A program made the translations under genes and the position numbers. Positions 8,353-17,542 of a stretch of 43,567 nucleotides of DNA are shown here, in pieces. Origin of the DNA: Bacillota bacterium (GTDB lineage Bacteria; Bacillota; Sulfobacillia; Sulfobacillales; Sulfobacillaceae). Where the stretch lies: contig JAJZZP010000053.1 in NCBI GenBank assembly GCA_021797515.1, positions 1 to 43,567 of the forward strand, written 5' to 3'. Every line of letters begins with the position of its first letter. Position 1 is the stretch's first letter. Below the pieces are notes generated by a model. The model had not been told where the DNA came from and searched no databases. It was given only the letters and a program-made list of their open reading frames with translations.

Positions 8353-9465
8353 CTAAGTCTCAAAGAGACCTTCCATGATGTTTTGAACATCTTGTGGAGT
8401 TATCGGTCGCACATTATTCCCAAAAAGTCGCTGACCGGTGCGAAACCCCTCATCGCTCAACGAATCGCAGTCGGTTATAGATCCTCCATAATTGTGTAGC
8501 GTCGGCGGTACCCCCAACGTATGAAGCCATTCTCTTATACGGGATACCGTCGTGGCGCCTTCCGGAAATTGCGCAAGAATTGTTGAAACACGGTTTGGTG
8601 CGGCCGACTGATTGAAACTCAACACCGGTCCGAGTAACAACGCGTTCGATCTACCGTGACTTAAGCCATAGCGGTGACTTAAGGTATAGCTTAATCCGTG
8701 AATCGCACCAAGACCGGCAACACTAAAGGCGAATCCACCTAGCAGACTACCTTGGGAGACCGCTTCTGCAACTGCTTCATTGCGATCTCCCGAAACCAAC
8801 CGGGGAAGGAAGCCGACAATCAGCTCGATTCCCTTTAGGGCTATAGCATCGGTTAATGGGTTATGTCCGAGGGCTAGATACGCTTCAATTGAATGGGTAA
8901 GGGCATCAATGCCGCTGTCTCGCGTCACATTTAGCGGGGCGGTCAAAATCATCAGCGGATCAATCCATGCGACATCGGCAACCAAATTGGGCGACGTCGC
9001 TGCGGCTTTGTTGAGTTCTGGATCGGCCAGCACAATGGACGGACTAATCTCGCTGCCAGTACCGGCTGTGGTTGGAATGAGGACGCTTGTCATTCTTTCA
9101 GGCCACTCAGGTATCCGGTTTACGCCTCGAATATCTGTCCAATTCAATTCAGGAGGTACATGCGATACTGCCTTTACCACATCTAAAGTACTGCCACCGC
9201 CGACTCCGATAATGGTTTTGGGACGAATTCCGGCTATTCGATGCCGCAAATCACTGACGGCATCCCAGGAGGGGTTGATTGTTGTGTTTGTTATTAGCAA
9301 ACACGATTTCCCCCGAACCTTTAGGAAGGGTTCCACAAATGAGCGCACCCCGTTGTCGACCACGGCGACGATGGGTTTCGGCAGTGTTTCGAGAAATTGG
9401 GGTAACTGTTCGAGACTTTGGGTACCAAATTGGATGTGATGCGGCCAATGAATTGAATAAGTCAT
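8353..9465 (-). CDS. iron-containing alcohol dehydrogenase / maleylacetate reductase-like
   Basis: A 370-residue enzyme of the iron-dependent dehydrogenase fold. The NAD motif GVGGGSTLDVVKAV is near residues 88-101 and the PTTAGTGSE motif near 130-140. Metal ligands are visible in DSGIDALTHSIEAY (Asp and His) and in HGLSYTLSHRYGLSHG. AAGGAG precedes the ATG. It is the first gene of the minus-strand operon ending in the UbiD-type decarboxylase and is divergent from the CoA ligase at 9886. It could reduce or oxidise an alcohol/aldehyde pair, or act as a maleylacetate reductase; sequence alone does not separate these. Confidence 0.88.
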   Translation of the reverse strand: MTYSIHWPHHIQFGTQSLEQLPQFLETLPKPIVAVVDNGVRSFVEPFLKVRGKSCLLITNTTINPSWDAVSDLRHRIAGIRPKTIIGVGGGSTLDVVKAVSHVPPELNWTDIRGVNRIPEWPERMTSVLIPTTAGTGSEISPSIVLADPELNKAAATSPNLVADVAWIDPLMILTAPLNVTRDSGIDALTHSIEAYLALGHNPLTDAIALKGIELIVGFLPRLVSGDRNEAVAEAVSQGSLLGGFAFSVAGLGAIHGLSYTLSHRYGLSHGRSNALLLGPVLSFNQSAAPNRVSTILAQFPEGATTVSRIREWLHTLGVPPTLHNYGGSITDCDSLSDEGFRTGQRLFGNNVRPITPQDVQNIMEGLFET

Positions 9466-9885
9466 GGTTATTCTCCTTCTAAATAGTACCTTTTCGGCAC
9501 GGTAAGACGGGCGTGTCCGTCGATCATTATCAACCGCTTTGTAGTACGGTGAGATCTTTGGTTCCCTTAGTGTGACGAAAAACTGCGTATGGCGCGGGCA
9601 CAGTTACTGCGCACAAGCCTTGAGCTACAGATGACTGGAGCATCGCGTCCCTTAGCAGGGATCGGGTGATACCTTAATTACGTATAGGCTCTGGAGCTTG
9701 GTCGAAAACACGAGCCCTTGTTCCACCATAGCAGACATCCACAAAGCCGTTTTCGTTTTCATATTCTGCGCACTTGCGATTTTTCGCTGAATTCCGCTAT
9801 TTGCCCCTTCAGCTTTTCCAGGTGATCGGCTGGATGAATTACAATAGTCGTAGTCATCCAGGCTAGTAAAGAGAGGGGCAACGGA
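9466..9885. other. 420-base divergent intergenic region
   Basis: This separates two divergent operons, so promoters for both should lie here, but I see no clear -35/-10 pair. A 32-codon minus-strand ORF (9759-9857, beginning MTTTIVIHPAD) lacks a ribosome site; an overlapping frame continues with plausible coding composition to about 9655. This could be a frameshifted relic. The CoA ligase ribosome site AGAGAGGGG is at about 9870. Confidence 0.4.
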
Positions 9886-11388
9886 ATGAATCTCTATCGC
9901 ATATTGTGGGAAACTGCCCGAACGCATCCTCATGTCCCGGCCATCGCAACACTGGACGAAAGCTATACCTACGCTGAACTGATTACCCGGGCCGAGCATC
10001 TGGCGACGGGTTTTTGGCGGCTTGGCGTTAACCCCGGAACTCGAGTGGTTCTTCTGCTGAGAAACCGACCTGCGACGTTTGCCGTGTTTTGGGCAGTGAT
10101 AGCGCTGGGCGCGGTGGTGGTCCCAATAAATCCCGATCAGTCTCGCGATACATTGCGACGTACGTTGCATGATGTCGAACCGCAAGCCATCATTTATGAG
10201 TCTCTGGAAGGGAGAGGCATTGCTGGGCTTACCGGCACGGAACGGCCGGTGCTTATTGGCGTGGGGGTAGATGATGCAGATATCGAGATTGGGGAATTGC
10301 CTCATCTAGTGAAAGCGCAACCGGAATTCCGACCCCATGAGGCAAATGCGGATGACGTGGCTCTCATTCTGTACACCACGGGAACCACAGGCCAGCCCAA
10401 GGGAGTGCCCCGGACCCATTTAAACACTCTTTCGGCGGCCCAGGCCCATGTAGTGCAAAATTGTTACCAACCACGGGAGCAGATTCTGGGGGTGATGCCG
10501 CTTTCCCACACCATGGGACTACACCTTTATATTGCTGCGACTTTGCTCGGTACCACATATGTAGTAGTTCGGGATGTGGACCCTGACCATGCCGCTGAAT
10601 TGATCGATCGTCAACGGATTTCCGCATTGTACCAGACACCGTTTTGGTATTATGCTTTGCTGCATTCCGAACGGGCCGAGAAATATGAGATGCGGTCTAT
10701 TCGTAAGATTGGCTACGCCGGTGCAGTCATGCATGAAAACTTAATTGAGGCCTGCATTGATCGGTTTCATCCGCAAGTGTTCAAAAATCACTATGGGAGC
10801 ACGGAGGTATACACCCATACTATTGGTGATGTGCTTGCTAGGGTTCCGGGTTCGGTGGGACAAGCGGGGTTAAATTCAGTGGTGACGATTGATGGCACCG
10901 ATGTTCCCGGCACTGTCGGGGAGGTGTTGGTTTCGCTCACTTCACCCGAAGCTTTTCGTGGCTACTGGAATCGACCTGATTTGACGCGAAGGCAACTGGA
11001 TGGTGGGTGGTATCGCACGCGAGATCTGGGGTATCAGGACGGTGAAGGAAATTTCTACATCGTTGGCCGCATCGACGACATGATTATTAGCGGCGGTGAG
11101 CATATCCTCCCTCAGTTTGTGGAATCGGTCTTGGCAAACCATCCGAAAGTTTTAGAGGTGGCAGTCACCGGCGAACCGGACAACCGCTGGGGGCAAATGG
11201 TGGTGGCCTACGTGGTTCCCCGTGTCACTGGGTTACGGGTGTTTGAACTCGATGCCTATTGCAAGCAGCAATCCGCGCTTTCGCTGTGGGCGCGCCCCCG
11301 GAAATATGTATTCGTACGACAAATTCCAAAGAGCGCCACGGGTAAGATCCTACGCCGAGAGCTGACGAATTTGGAGGGGAGCCTTTGA
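9886..11388 (+). CDS. AMP-forming acyl/aryl-CoA ligase (copy 1)
   Basis: A 500-residue member of the adenylate-forming ANL superfamily that activates a carboxylic acid with ATP and then CoA. Motifs in order are the P-loop YTTGTTGQPKG, the YGSTE adenine/acid motif, GWYRTRDLG, the hinge region RIDDMIISGGEHI and the C-terminal catalytic lysine in PKSATGKILRR. The overall resemblance is to benzoate and 4-chlorobenzoate CoA ligases. Its TGA overlaps the ATG of the response regulator gene (TGATG), so the two are translationally coupled. It probably activates the acid substrate of this island. It is a paralog of the ligases at 15976 and 19124. Confidence 0.92.
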   Translation: MNLYRILWETARTHPHVPAIATLDESYTYAELITRAEHLATGFWRLGVNPGTRVVLLLRNRPATFAVFWAVIALGAVVVPINPDQSRDTLRRTLHDVEPQAIIYESLEGRGIAGLTGTERPVLIGVGVDDADIEIGELPHLVKAQPEFRPHEANADDVALILYTTGTTGQPKGVPRTHLNTLSAAQAHVVQNCYQPREQILGVMPLSHTMGLHLYIAATLLGTTYVVVRDVDPDHAAELIDRQRISALYQTPFWYYALLHSERAEKYEMRSIRKIGYAGAVMHENLIEACIDRFHPQVFKNHYGSTEVYTHTIGDVLARVPGSVGQAGLNSVVTIDGTDVPGTVGEVLVSLTSPEAFRGYWNRPDLTRRQLDGGWYRTRDLGYQDGEGNFYIVGRIDDMIISGGEHILPQFVESVLANHPKVLEVAVTGEPDNRWGQMVVAYVVPRVTGLRVFELDAYCKQQSALSLWARPRKYVFVRQIPKSATGKILRRELTNLEGSL

Positions 11389-12134
11389 TGGCGTACCGTA
11401 GTGTGTTGATTCTGGATGACGATTTGGCTGCCAGACATCATTTGGTGTCCATAATTGCGCAAGGCCCATATGCTTTCATGAAAATTTTCGAGGCTACCAC
11501 GGTGGAAGGGGGGCTTCGCTGCGTCAAAGAACACCGCCCATGCGTCGTGTTCCTGGATCCGTCTGTTCAAGGGGGATCTGATGACTTCATTCGCTATCTC
11601 ACACGTGTGTTTCCACATAATGCGTTGGTGGTGACGACGCAACTGAAAATGTTTGAGGTGGCATACCAGGCTATTAATGCCGGTTGTCAGGGATATCTAT
11701 TAAAGCCTACGTCGCGTACGGAGGTATTGGACCTCCTGAATCGGGTGGTATCCATCGGACAAGAAGGGGAAGCCCCGATCGATTTGGGAAATCCGATACT
11801 CAGCGCGGTGGCATACTTAGAACAACATTTTTCCGAACCAATTACTCTCGCGGAAATTGCACAATTAGTGTATTTAAGTCCTTCATATTTTAGCCGCCAA
11901 TTTAAATTGGAAATGCAGATGACCTTCGTTGAATATCTGACCCATTTGCGGATGAAGCAGGCCAAACAACGGTTACGCATGACAGACCTGCCGATTGACA
12001 TGGTTGCCGAAGAATGCGGATTTCGTCGGGCCAGCTACTTTACCACCCAATTTCATCGTATTCAAGGCATTTCTCCGTCCGAGTATCGTCGGCGATTTCG
12101 CGATCGTCTGTCCTCTAAGTCCCTGGAAAATTAG
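11388..12134 (+). CDS. response regulator with AraC-type DNA-binding domain
   Basis: A 248-residue regulator with an N-terminal receiver domain (about 1-115) and a C-terminal AraC/XylS double helix-turn-helix (about 140-240). Receiver residues are the acidic cluster Asp10-Asp12, phospho-acceptor Asp57 in FLDPS, Thr83/Thr84 and Lys106 in LLKPT. The DNA-binding part shows ITLAEIAQLVYLSPSYFSRQ and a second helix set ending in GISPSEYRRRF. The ATG at 11388 is preferred over the in-frame TTG at 11385 because it is a standard codon with GGAGGGG upstream. No sensor kinase gene is in the window, so it is orphan locally. It likely controls the catabolic genes around it. Confidence 0.9.
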   Translation: MAYRSVLILDDDLAARHHLVSIIAQGPYAFMKIFEATTVEGGLRCVKEHRPCVVFLDPSVQGGSDDFIRYLTRVFPHNALVVTTQLKMFEVAYQAINAGCQGYLLKPTSRTEVLDLLNRVVSIGQEGEAPIDLGNPILSAVAYLEQHFSEPITLAEIAQLVYLSPSYFSRQFKLEMQMTFVEYLTHLRMKQAKQRLRMTDLPIDMVAEECGFRRASYFTTQFHRIQGISPSEYRRRFRDRLSSKSLEN

Positions 12135-12140
12135 AATACC

Positions 12141-12165
12141 GGGTAAGAGAATTGTGCAATTACCC
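12141..12165. promoter_or_regulatory. inverted-repeat element upstream of the molybdenum hydroxylase
   Basis: The arms GGGTAA and TTACCC enclose a second small palindrome AATTG/CAATT. It lies between the AraC-type regulator stop and the hydroxylase start, about 45 bases before the ATG at 12208. It could be a regulator binding site or a weak hairpin; no U-tract follows. Confidence 0.3.
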
Positions 12166-12207
12166 AGTTGGTTCTCATGGTAACCTGAAAGAGAAGGGAG
12201 GGGTTGT

Positions 12208-14610
12208 ATGTCCTTGTTAGGACAATCCATACCGCGCTTCGAAGATGGGCGCCTAATCAACGGTCAGGGTCAATTCATTGCAGATTTGATGCCGGTGCCC
12301 GGTATAAAGCACGTGGCGATTCTGCGAAGTCCGCACGCTCATGCCCGTATTCGCCGCATTGACACATCTCGACTGGGTACGGTGCCAGGAGTAACGGGGG
12401 TTATTACCGGCCGCGATCTCTTAGCGGTGCTGGCTCCTTTCCCGGTGGGGGTCCCACAACCCGTAACGTATTATCCTATGGCTATCGATCGGGTGCGCTA
12501 TGTCGGCGAGCCTGTCGTGGTGGTGGCAGCCGATTCTCGGTATGCGGCGGAGGATGCCCTCGACGTCGTTGAGGTCGACTATGATCCATTGCCGGTAGTC
12601 TCCGATATAGAGACGGCTTGTCAGATGCCTCCTGTGGCCTTACATGAGAATGCGCCGGACAATGTGGCCAATCATCGGGAATTCACCTATGGTGATCCAA
12701 AGACTGCACTCAACCATGCTGATGTGCTGATACAAGAGCGTTTCGTGTATCCGCGCAATACGGCGGTGCCCATCGAAACTTACGGGGTCGTAGCGTATTA
12801 TGAACGATCCTCTGGCGATTATACCGTGTGGGCCAACTTCCACGGGCCGTTCACCCTGCATTCGGTAATGGCGCATGCGCTAAAGGTGAGCACCCAAAAA
12901 TTGCGAATAAAGACGCCGCAGGATATCGGGGGATCTTACGGGGTAAAATCAGCGGTTTATCCCTACATGGTGTTGTTGGCGGCGACCAGTCGATTGCTGG
13001 GATGTCCAGTCAAATGGATTGAGGATCGATTGGAGCATATGAAGGCAAGTTCCAGTGCCAGTGCTCGGATTAGTTACGTGACGGCTGGTTTTTCTCGAGA
13101 CGGGCGCTTCCAGGCTTTGCATATTAAACAGTATGATGACGTTGGTGCCTACATTCGGGCCCCAGAACCGGCCACCTTATATCGTGTGCATGGCAATCTC
13201 ACGGGTGCTTACGATGTGAGACATGTCCATTTGGAAAACTATGCGGTTATGACCAATCGCGTGCCGACGGGGTTAGTGCGGGGATATGGGGGACCCCAAT
13301 TGTATTTTCCCCTGGAACGCATAATGGATATTGCAGCGCGGCGACTCAAGATGGACCCGGCCGCACTTCGGCGTGCCAACGTCATCCAGCCTGATCAATT
13401 CCCCTATCGGACGGCGAGCGGTGGCATTTATGACAGTGGAGACTATCCAAGCGTGTTAAATACCGCATTGCAGGCGTCAGGGTATGAAGCCTTCCGAGAG
13501 AAGGCTCGTAACCTTCAGGATTCGGGCCCGGTGCGTCTAGGTATTGGCATAGCTGTTGTGGTGGAACCTTCGGGATCGAATATGGGTTATGTGACCATTG
13601 CCTACACCCCAGAGGAGCGCGCTCGCCAACTGCCCAAATCGGGCGCAGTATCGGCGGCGACGGTGGCCATCGATGCCCTCGGAGGGATTACCGTGCAAAT
13701 TGATAGTGCCCCCGAAGGTCAAGGTCACGAGACCGTGGTGCGCCAGATTGTCGCCGACGTTCTTACGGTTCCCATGGCAAGTATTCGCGTGATTGCTGAA
13801 ATGGACACGGCAATTACCCCTTGGACCATCTCCTCGGGGAGCTATTCTAGTCGATTTGCCGCTGCCGGGGCGAACGCGGTATTTTCTGCGGCCCAAAAAG
13901 TGAAGACGAAACTTTTGGCGCTAGCCGCCCAGCAATTAGGGGTGGACTGCAAGACGTTGCGGTTTGAGGAAGGTCGGGTCTGGGGTGCCCAGGGGGCGAC
14001 TGATCTCACCGTAAAGCGACTCGCTGGACTGACGCATTGGAATCCTTCCGATCTCCCGGCTGGAATATCCCCAGGGGTGTATGAAACCAGTTATTTCTCG
14101 TTGCCGAATGTGGATCCGCCGACAACTGAGGACCTCATCAATTCTTCAGCAACGTATGGATTTTTAGTGGACGTGGCCAAAGTGGCAGTCAACACCGAAA
14201 CCGGGAAAATTACGGTGTTGGACTATGTAACCGTGCACGACGCCGGCCGATTATTAAATCCGCTATTGGCAGATGGGCAGATCCATGGGGGGGTGGCGTT
14301 CGGTCTTGGCTCGGCGTTATACGAGGAGTTGCGTTATGACGAGGAGGGCCAACTGCTGACCGGGTCACTTATGGATTACTTGGTACCGACCGCCAGCGAG
14401 ATGCCAGAGTCCCTCACTGTGCTGCATCACCACACCACAGCACCCGGTACACCGTTGGGGGCCAAAGGTCTGGGCGAGGGCAACGTCATGTCAGCTGGGG
14501 CGGCGATTGCCAATGCGGTGTCCGACGCTCTAGGAGTAGAGATTTGCTCCCTCCCATTATCACCGCGGACAGTCACTGAATCGGTGATGAAGAAGGAGGG
14601 CAGGGGATGA
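12208..14610 (+). CDS. molybdenum hydroxylase large subunit (xanthine dehydrogenase family)
   Basis: An 800-residue molybdopterin-binding catalytic subunit of the xanthine dehydrogenase/CO dehydrogenase family. Landmarks are the N-terminal a/b hammerhead region (about 10-120), QDIGGSYGVK near 234, the VRGYGGPQ segment near 355, the APEGQGHET pterin motif near 497 and the catalytic Glu757 in GAKGLGEG. The AYxCSFR loop of true CO dehydrogenase is absent at the VRGYGG position, so a copper-molybdenum CO dehydrogenase is unlikely. It heads a large-medium-small operon with overlapping ends and is followed by a CoA ligase. It likely hydroxylates an aromatic or heteroaromatic acid or its CoA thioester. 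Confidence 0.92.
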   Translation: MSLLGQSIPRFEDGRLINGQGQFIADLMPVPGIKHVAILRSPHAHARIRRIDTSRLGTVPGVTGVITGRDLLAVLAPFPVGVPQPVTYYPMAIDRVRYVGEPVVVVAADSRYAAEDALDVVEVDYDPLPVVSDIETACQMPPVALHENAPDNVANHREFTYGDPKTALNHADVLIQERFVYPRNTAVPIETYGVVAYYERSSGDYTVWANFHGPFTLHSVMAHALKVSTQKLRIKTPQDIGGSYGVKSAVYPYMVLLAATSRLLGCPVKWIEDRLEHMKASSSASARISYVTAGFSRDGRFQALHIKQYDDVGAYIRAPEPATLYRVHGNLTGAYDVRHVHLENYAVMTNRVPTGLVRGYGGPQLYFPLERIMDIAARRLKMDPAALRRANVIQPDQFPYRTASGGIYDSGDYPSVLNTALQASGYEAFREKARNLQDSGPVRLGIGIAVVVEPSGSNMGYVTIAYTPEERARQLPKSGAVSAATVAIDALGGITVQIDSAPEGQGHETVVRQIVADVLTVPMASIRVIAEMDTAITPWTISSGSYSSRFAAAGANAVFSAAQKVKTKLLALAAQQLGVDCKTLRFEEGRVWGAQGATDLTVKRLAGLTHWNPSDLPAGISPGVYETSYFSLPNVDPPTTEDLINSSATYGFLVDVAKVAVNTETGKITVLDYVTVHDAGRLLNPLLADGQIHGGVAFGLGSALYEELRYDEEGQLLTGSLMDYLVPTASEMPESLTVLHHHTTAPGTPLGAKGLGEGNVMSAGAAIANAVSDALGVEICSLPLSPRTVTESVMKKEGRG

Positions 14611-15479
14611 AACCGGCACCGTTCGATTTTATCCGTCCCGAAAGTGTGGACGACATCATATCCATTCTTTCGCATACCGCAGACGCCAAGCTTTTAGCAG
14701 GGGGACAGAGTCTTATTGCAATGATGAATATGCGGTTGGCCAGACCGAGTGCGTTGGTGACGCTTCACGGAGTACCGGGATTGGACGCGATTGAGGAGAA
14801 AGACGGCGCCGTGACAGTGGGTGCTATGGTGGTACAAGAACGCATGCGTTGCCTGATGAGCCGCCGTCGGGAGTTTGGAGCCCTAGCTGAGGGCATAGGC
14901 TACATTGGCCATCCCCAAACGCGATCCGCCGGAACAGTGGGGGGAAGTATCGTCCATGCCGACCCTAGCGCTGAATTGCCTCTGTTGTTGCAAGTGTATC
15001 GCGGTTCGCTGGAAACGGTAGGTCCGTCTGGCTCTCGTCATATTGCGGCAGAGGAATTTTTTCAATTTCCGTTTACTACTGCGCTAGCACCGGATGAGAT
15101 CTTGGTTGCAACCCACTGGCCGGTACCCACGATTAGCTCGGGGGGATCCTTTCGTGAGTTTGCGCGCCGACGGGGAGACTTTGCGATCGTGGCCGTTGCC
15201 TGCCATATATCGATAGAAGATCGGCGATTAATTGACGGAAGACTGGGCGCCGCCGGGGTGGCTGGTAAAGCAGTGACCGTGGATTTGCCGCCAGATCTTC
15301 GCGGACGACCATTGATCACCGAAGAGGCTGCCACCTATTGGCTGGAGATGCTTATGCCACTTTTAGACCCTCCGGATGATTTAGAAGCCTCCAGCGACTT
15401 GCGACGCACACTGGTTCGAACTCTAAGTCGCGAAGTTATAGCAGAGGCCTGGGTTCGGGCGCAAGGAGGAACACCATGA
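14607..15479 (+). CDS. molybdenum hydroxylase FAD-binding medium subunit
   Basis: A 290-residue FAD subunit (CoxM/HcrB type). The flavin motifs AGGQSLIAMMNMRLARP (about 31-47) and TVGGSIVHADPSAELP (about 110-125) are clear. Only two cysteines occur and there is no inserted four-cysteine cluster loop, unlike the [4Fe-4S]-bearing HcrB of 4-hydroxybenzoyl-CoA reductase. This argues for an ordinary hydroxylase direction of electron flow. It overlaps the large-subunit gene by 4 bases and the small-subunit gene by 4 bases, so the three subunits should be made in step. Confidence 0.92.
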   Translation: MKPAPFDFIRPESVDDIISILSHTADAKLLAGGQSLIAMMNMRLARPSALVTLHGVPGLDAIEEKDGAVTVGAMVVQERMRCLMSRRREFGALAEGIGYIGHPQTRSAGTVGGSIVHADPSAELPLLLQVYRGSLETVGPSGSRHIAAEEFFQFPFTTALAPDEILVATHWPVPTISSGGSFREFARRRGDFAIVAVACHISIEDRRLIDGRLGAAGVAGKAVTVDLPPDLRGRPLITEEAATYWLEMLMPLLDPPDDLEASSDLRRTLVRTLSREVIAEAWVRAQGGTP

Positions 15480-15979
15480 CCCGATACGCCAAAGACCAAC
15501 GTGTACCCGTAACCCTGGCGGTGAATGGTCACGAATACCGTCGGTGGATTGAGCCTCGCCTATTGTTGTCAGATTTTCTCCGCGACGAACTCGGATTAAC
15601 GGGTACTCATGTGGGATGCGAGCACGGGGTATGCGGAGCTTGTACCATACTGTTCAATGGGGCTCCGGTCCGTAGTTGCTTAAAACTGGCGATCGATGTG
15701 GGTGACGGCCAAATCACTACCATCGAAGGTTTGGTGAAAGATGATGAATTTGACGCGTTTCGGCAAGCATTTTCTCAAAACCATGCCCTCCAATGCGGGT
15801 TTTGTACTCCAGGCGTTGTGGTGTCCGTGTGGGAGGCGCTGAAGCGCGCTTCGGACTCGGAATCAGTCGACTGGAATGATGTCTTAAGTGGTCACTTATG
15901 TCGTTGTACCGGTTATGTTGGCATCCGCCGGGCGATAATGGCTTTGCAAGCCAAAGGAGGGGGGAAGACGGAAGCATGA
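15476..15979 (+). CDS. molybdenum hydroxylase [2Fe-2S] small subunit
   Basis: A 167-residue iron-sulfur subunit. The plant-ferredoxin-type cluster is held by Cys48, Cys53, Cys56 and Cys68, and the second by Cys107, Cys110, Cys142 and Cys144 (CGFCTPG and CRCTGY). All eight ligands are present. It carries electrons from the molybdenum site to FAD. Its stop overlaps the ATG of the next CoA ligase (ATGA). No molybdenum-cofactor maturation genes accompany this operon. Confidence 0.94.
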   Translation: MTRYAKDQRVPVTLAVNGHEYRRWIEPRLLLSDFLRDELGLTGTHVGCEHGVCGACTILFNGAPVRSCLKLAIDVGDGQITTIEGLVKDDEFDAFRQAFSQNHALQCGFCTPGVVVSVWEALKRASDSESVDWNDVLSGHLCRCTGYVGIRRAIMALQAKGGGKTEA

Positions 15980-17514
15980 ACCTGATGGAGTGCTTACGGC
16001 GATCGGCGGCACGGTTACCTGGCGTCGAGGCGGTGGTCGACGCCCAGGTGCGTTGGAGTTATCGGGACCTGGTCGAACGGATCGAGGCTGTCGCGAGCCA
16101 CTTGCGAGACTTGGGGATTAGTTCCGGCGATCACGTGTTAGTAGTCTTGAAGAATCGGCGGGAAAACATCCTCATCTATTGGGCATGCCAGCGAATTGGG
16201 GCCATCTATACACCCGTAAATTTCCGCATGTCTATTGATGAACTAACATATTGTGCCACTGACTCGCAATGTCGGTTGGTGGTGGCCGAAGCGGATTTAG
16301 AAGACGCGGTGCGGATGGCACTCAGAGGACTTGCAGAGCCACTTCCCGTGGCATGGGTGGCGGGAGAGGCAAACGATCTCGATGCTTTTGACCGATGGCT
16401 GACCCCAGGGCCGAATTCCGTTCCGGATATTGCCATAGACGAATCTCAGACCGCGATTATGCTCTATACATCAGGAACTACTGGGATGCCAAAGGGCGTG
16501 CCCCGCAGCCACCGCAATGAGATTTCCGCGGCTGTCGCCCACATCATCCAAAACCGCTATCAGGTGGGCGAGCGCAGTGTCGGCGCCATGCCCTTTTATC
16601 ATACTATGGGCATGCGCAGTTTGGTGGCTTCTGCGCTGTTAAACGGTACGTTGGCACTCTTGCCCAATTACGAGACGGAACGGTTAGCCCGCTTGATCCC
16701 TGAGGAAAGAATTACCGCACTCTATTTGGTTCCAACGTTGTTTTACGACTTAGTCAATTGGCGTGGGTTATCGGAATTGGATCTGCGGTCATTGACGAAA
16801 ATTGGGTACGCTGGGGCCGCAATGACCAGTGCTCTAACTGCACAATGTTTTGAACGGTTAGTACCCGACGTTTTTGTCAACCATTTTGGCAGTTCCGAGG
16901 TCTACACGTTTACTATCTGCGATTGGTTGGATCGCAAGCCAACGTGTGCGGGCAAGCCTGGGTTCCATTCTGAGGTGCGGGTGGTGGCTATTAACGAGAC
17001 TAGCGGCTCACCCGATGACGGTGTTCCCCTAGGGTCTCCCGGCGAGGTGATTGTCCGGCTTACCTCGCCGGAAGCGTTTGAAGGATATTGGAATCGGCCC
17101 GAAGCTACTGCCAAGGCTCTCCGAGAGGGGTGGTACTATACAGGAGACGTAGGCTATTGGGATGATGATGGGGATTTGTGGGTATATGGGCGGGTCGACG
17201 ACATGATGATTTCGGGAGGAGAAAACATTCATCCTCTGGAAGTCGAAGACGTGCTCAGTATGCACCCGGGGGTGGCTGAAGTGGCTGTGGTGGGCCGCCC
17301 AGATGATCGCTGGGGGGAAGTAGTTACCGCTTTCATTGTGCCCCGAGACGCAGACTTGACCTCCGAGAAACTAGACCGCTATTGTCAGGAAGCAACAAGT
17401 TTAGCACGATTCAAGCGTCCTCGGCAGTATACCTTTGTAGAGGAAATTCCCAAGTCTCCGGTCGGAAAAATTTTGCGGCGTGTTTTACGCGAAAGGCCGT
17501 TGGACACGAAATAA
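15976..17514 (+). CDS. AMP-forming acyl/aryl-CoA ligase (copy 2)
   Basis: A 512-residue ANL-superfamily ligase. Motifs are YTSGTTGMPKG, FGSSE, GWYYTGDVGYW, RVDDMMISGGENIHP and the C-terminal PKSPVGKILRR. The segment GFHSEVRVVAI closely recalls 4-chlorobenzoate CoA ligase, so an aryl acid substrate is plausible. The start at 15976 overlaps the iron-sulfur subunit stop; an upstream in-frame start inside that gene is not credible. Translational coupling to the hydroxylase suggests that hydroxylation and CoA activation act on the same compound. It resembles copy 1 at 9886, including the PRTH/PRSH context after the P-loop. Confidence 0.92.
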   Translation: MNLMECLRRSAARLPGVEAVVDAQVRWSYRDLVERIEAVASHLRDLGISSGDHVLVVLKNRRENILIYWACQRIGAIYTPVNFRMSIDELTYCATDSQCRLVVAEADLEDAVRMALRGLAEPLPVAWVAGEANDLDAFDRWLTPGPNSVPDIAIDESQTAIMLYTSGTTGMPKGVPRSHRNEISAAVAHIIQNRYQVGERSVGAMPFYHTMGMRSLVASALLNGTLALLPNYETERLARLIPEERITALYLVPTLFYDLVNWRGLSELDLRSLTKIGYAGAAMTSALTAQCFERLVPDVFVNHFGSSEVYTFTICDWLDRKPTCAGKPGFHSEVRVVAINETSGSPDDGVPLGSPGEVIVRLTSPEAFEGYWNRPEATAKALREGWYYTGDVGYWDDDGDLWVYGRVDDMMISGGENIHPLEVEDVLSMHPGVAEVAVVGRPDDRWGEVVTAFIVPRDADLTSEKLDRYCQEATSLARFKRPRQYTFVEEIPKSPVGKILRRVLRERPLDTK

Positions 17515-17542
17515 TAACACTTAGTAGATATGAGGTGGCGAC

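Noticed and set aside
8780-9439. 219-codon plus-strand open frame
   Set aside because: It lies antisense inside the iron-type alcohol dehydrogenase gene, which has full family motifs.
9652-10305. 217-codon minus-strand open frame
   Set aside because: Most of it is antisense to the CoA ligase at 9886 and it shows no recognisable motifs.
12208-15979. Aerobic CO dehydrogenase (coxLMS)
   Set aside because: The large subunit has VRGYGG where CO dehydrogenase has the AYxCSFR loop, and the subunit order is large-medium-small rather than the usual medium-small-large.
12208-15979. 4-hydroxybenzoyl-CoA reductase
   Set aside because: The FAD subunit lacks the inserted four-cysteine [4Fe-4S] loop; it has only two cysteines in total.
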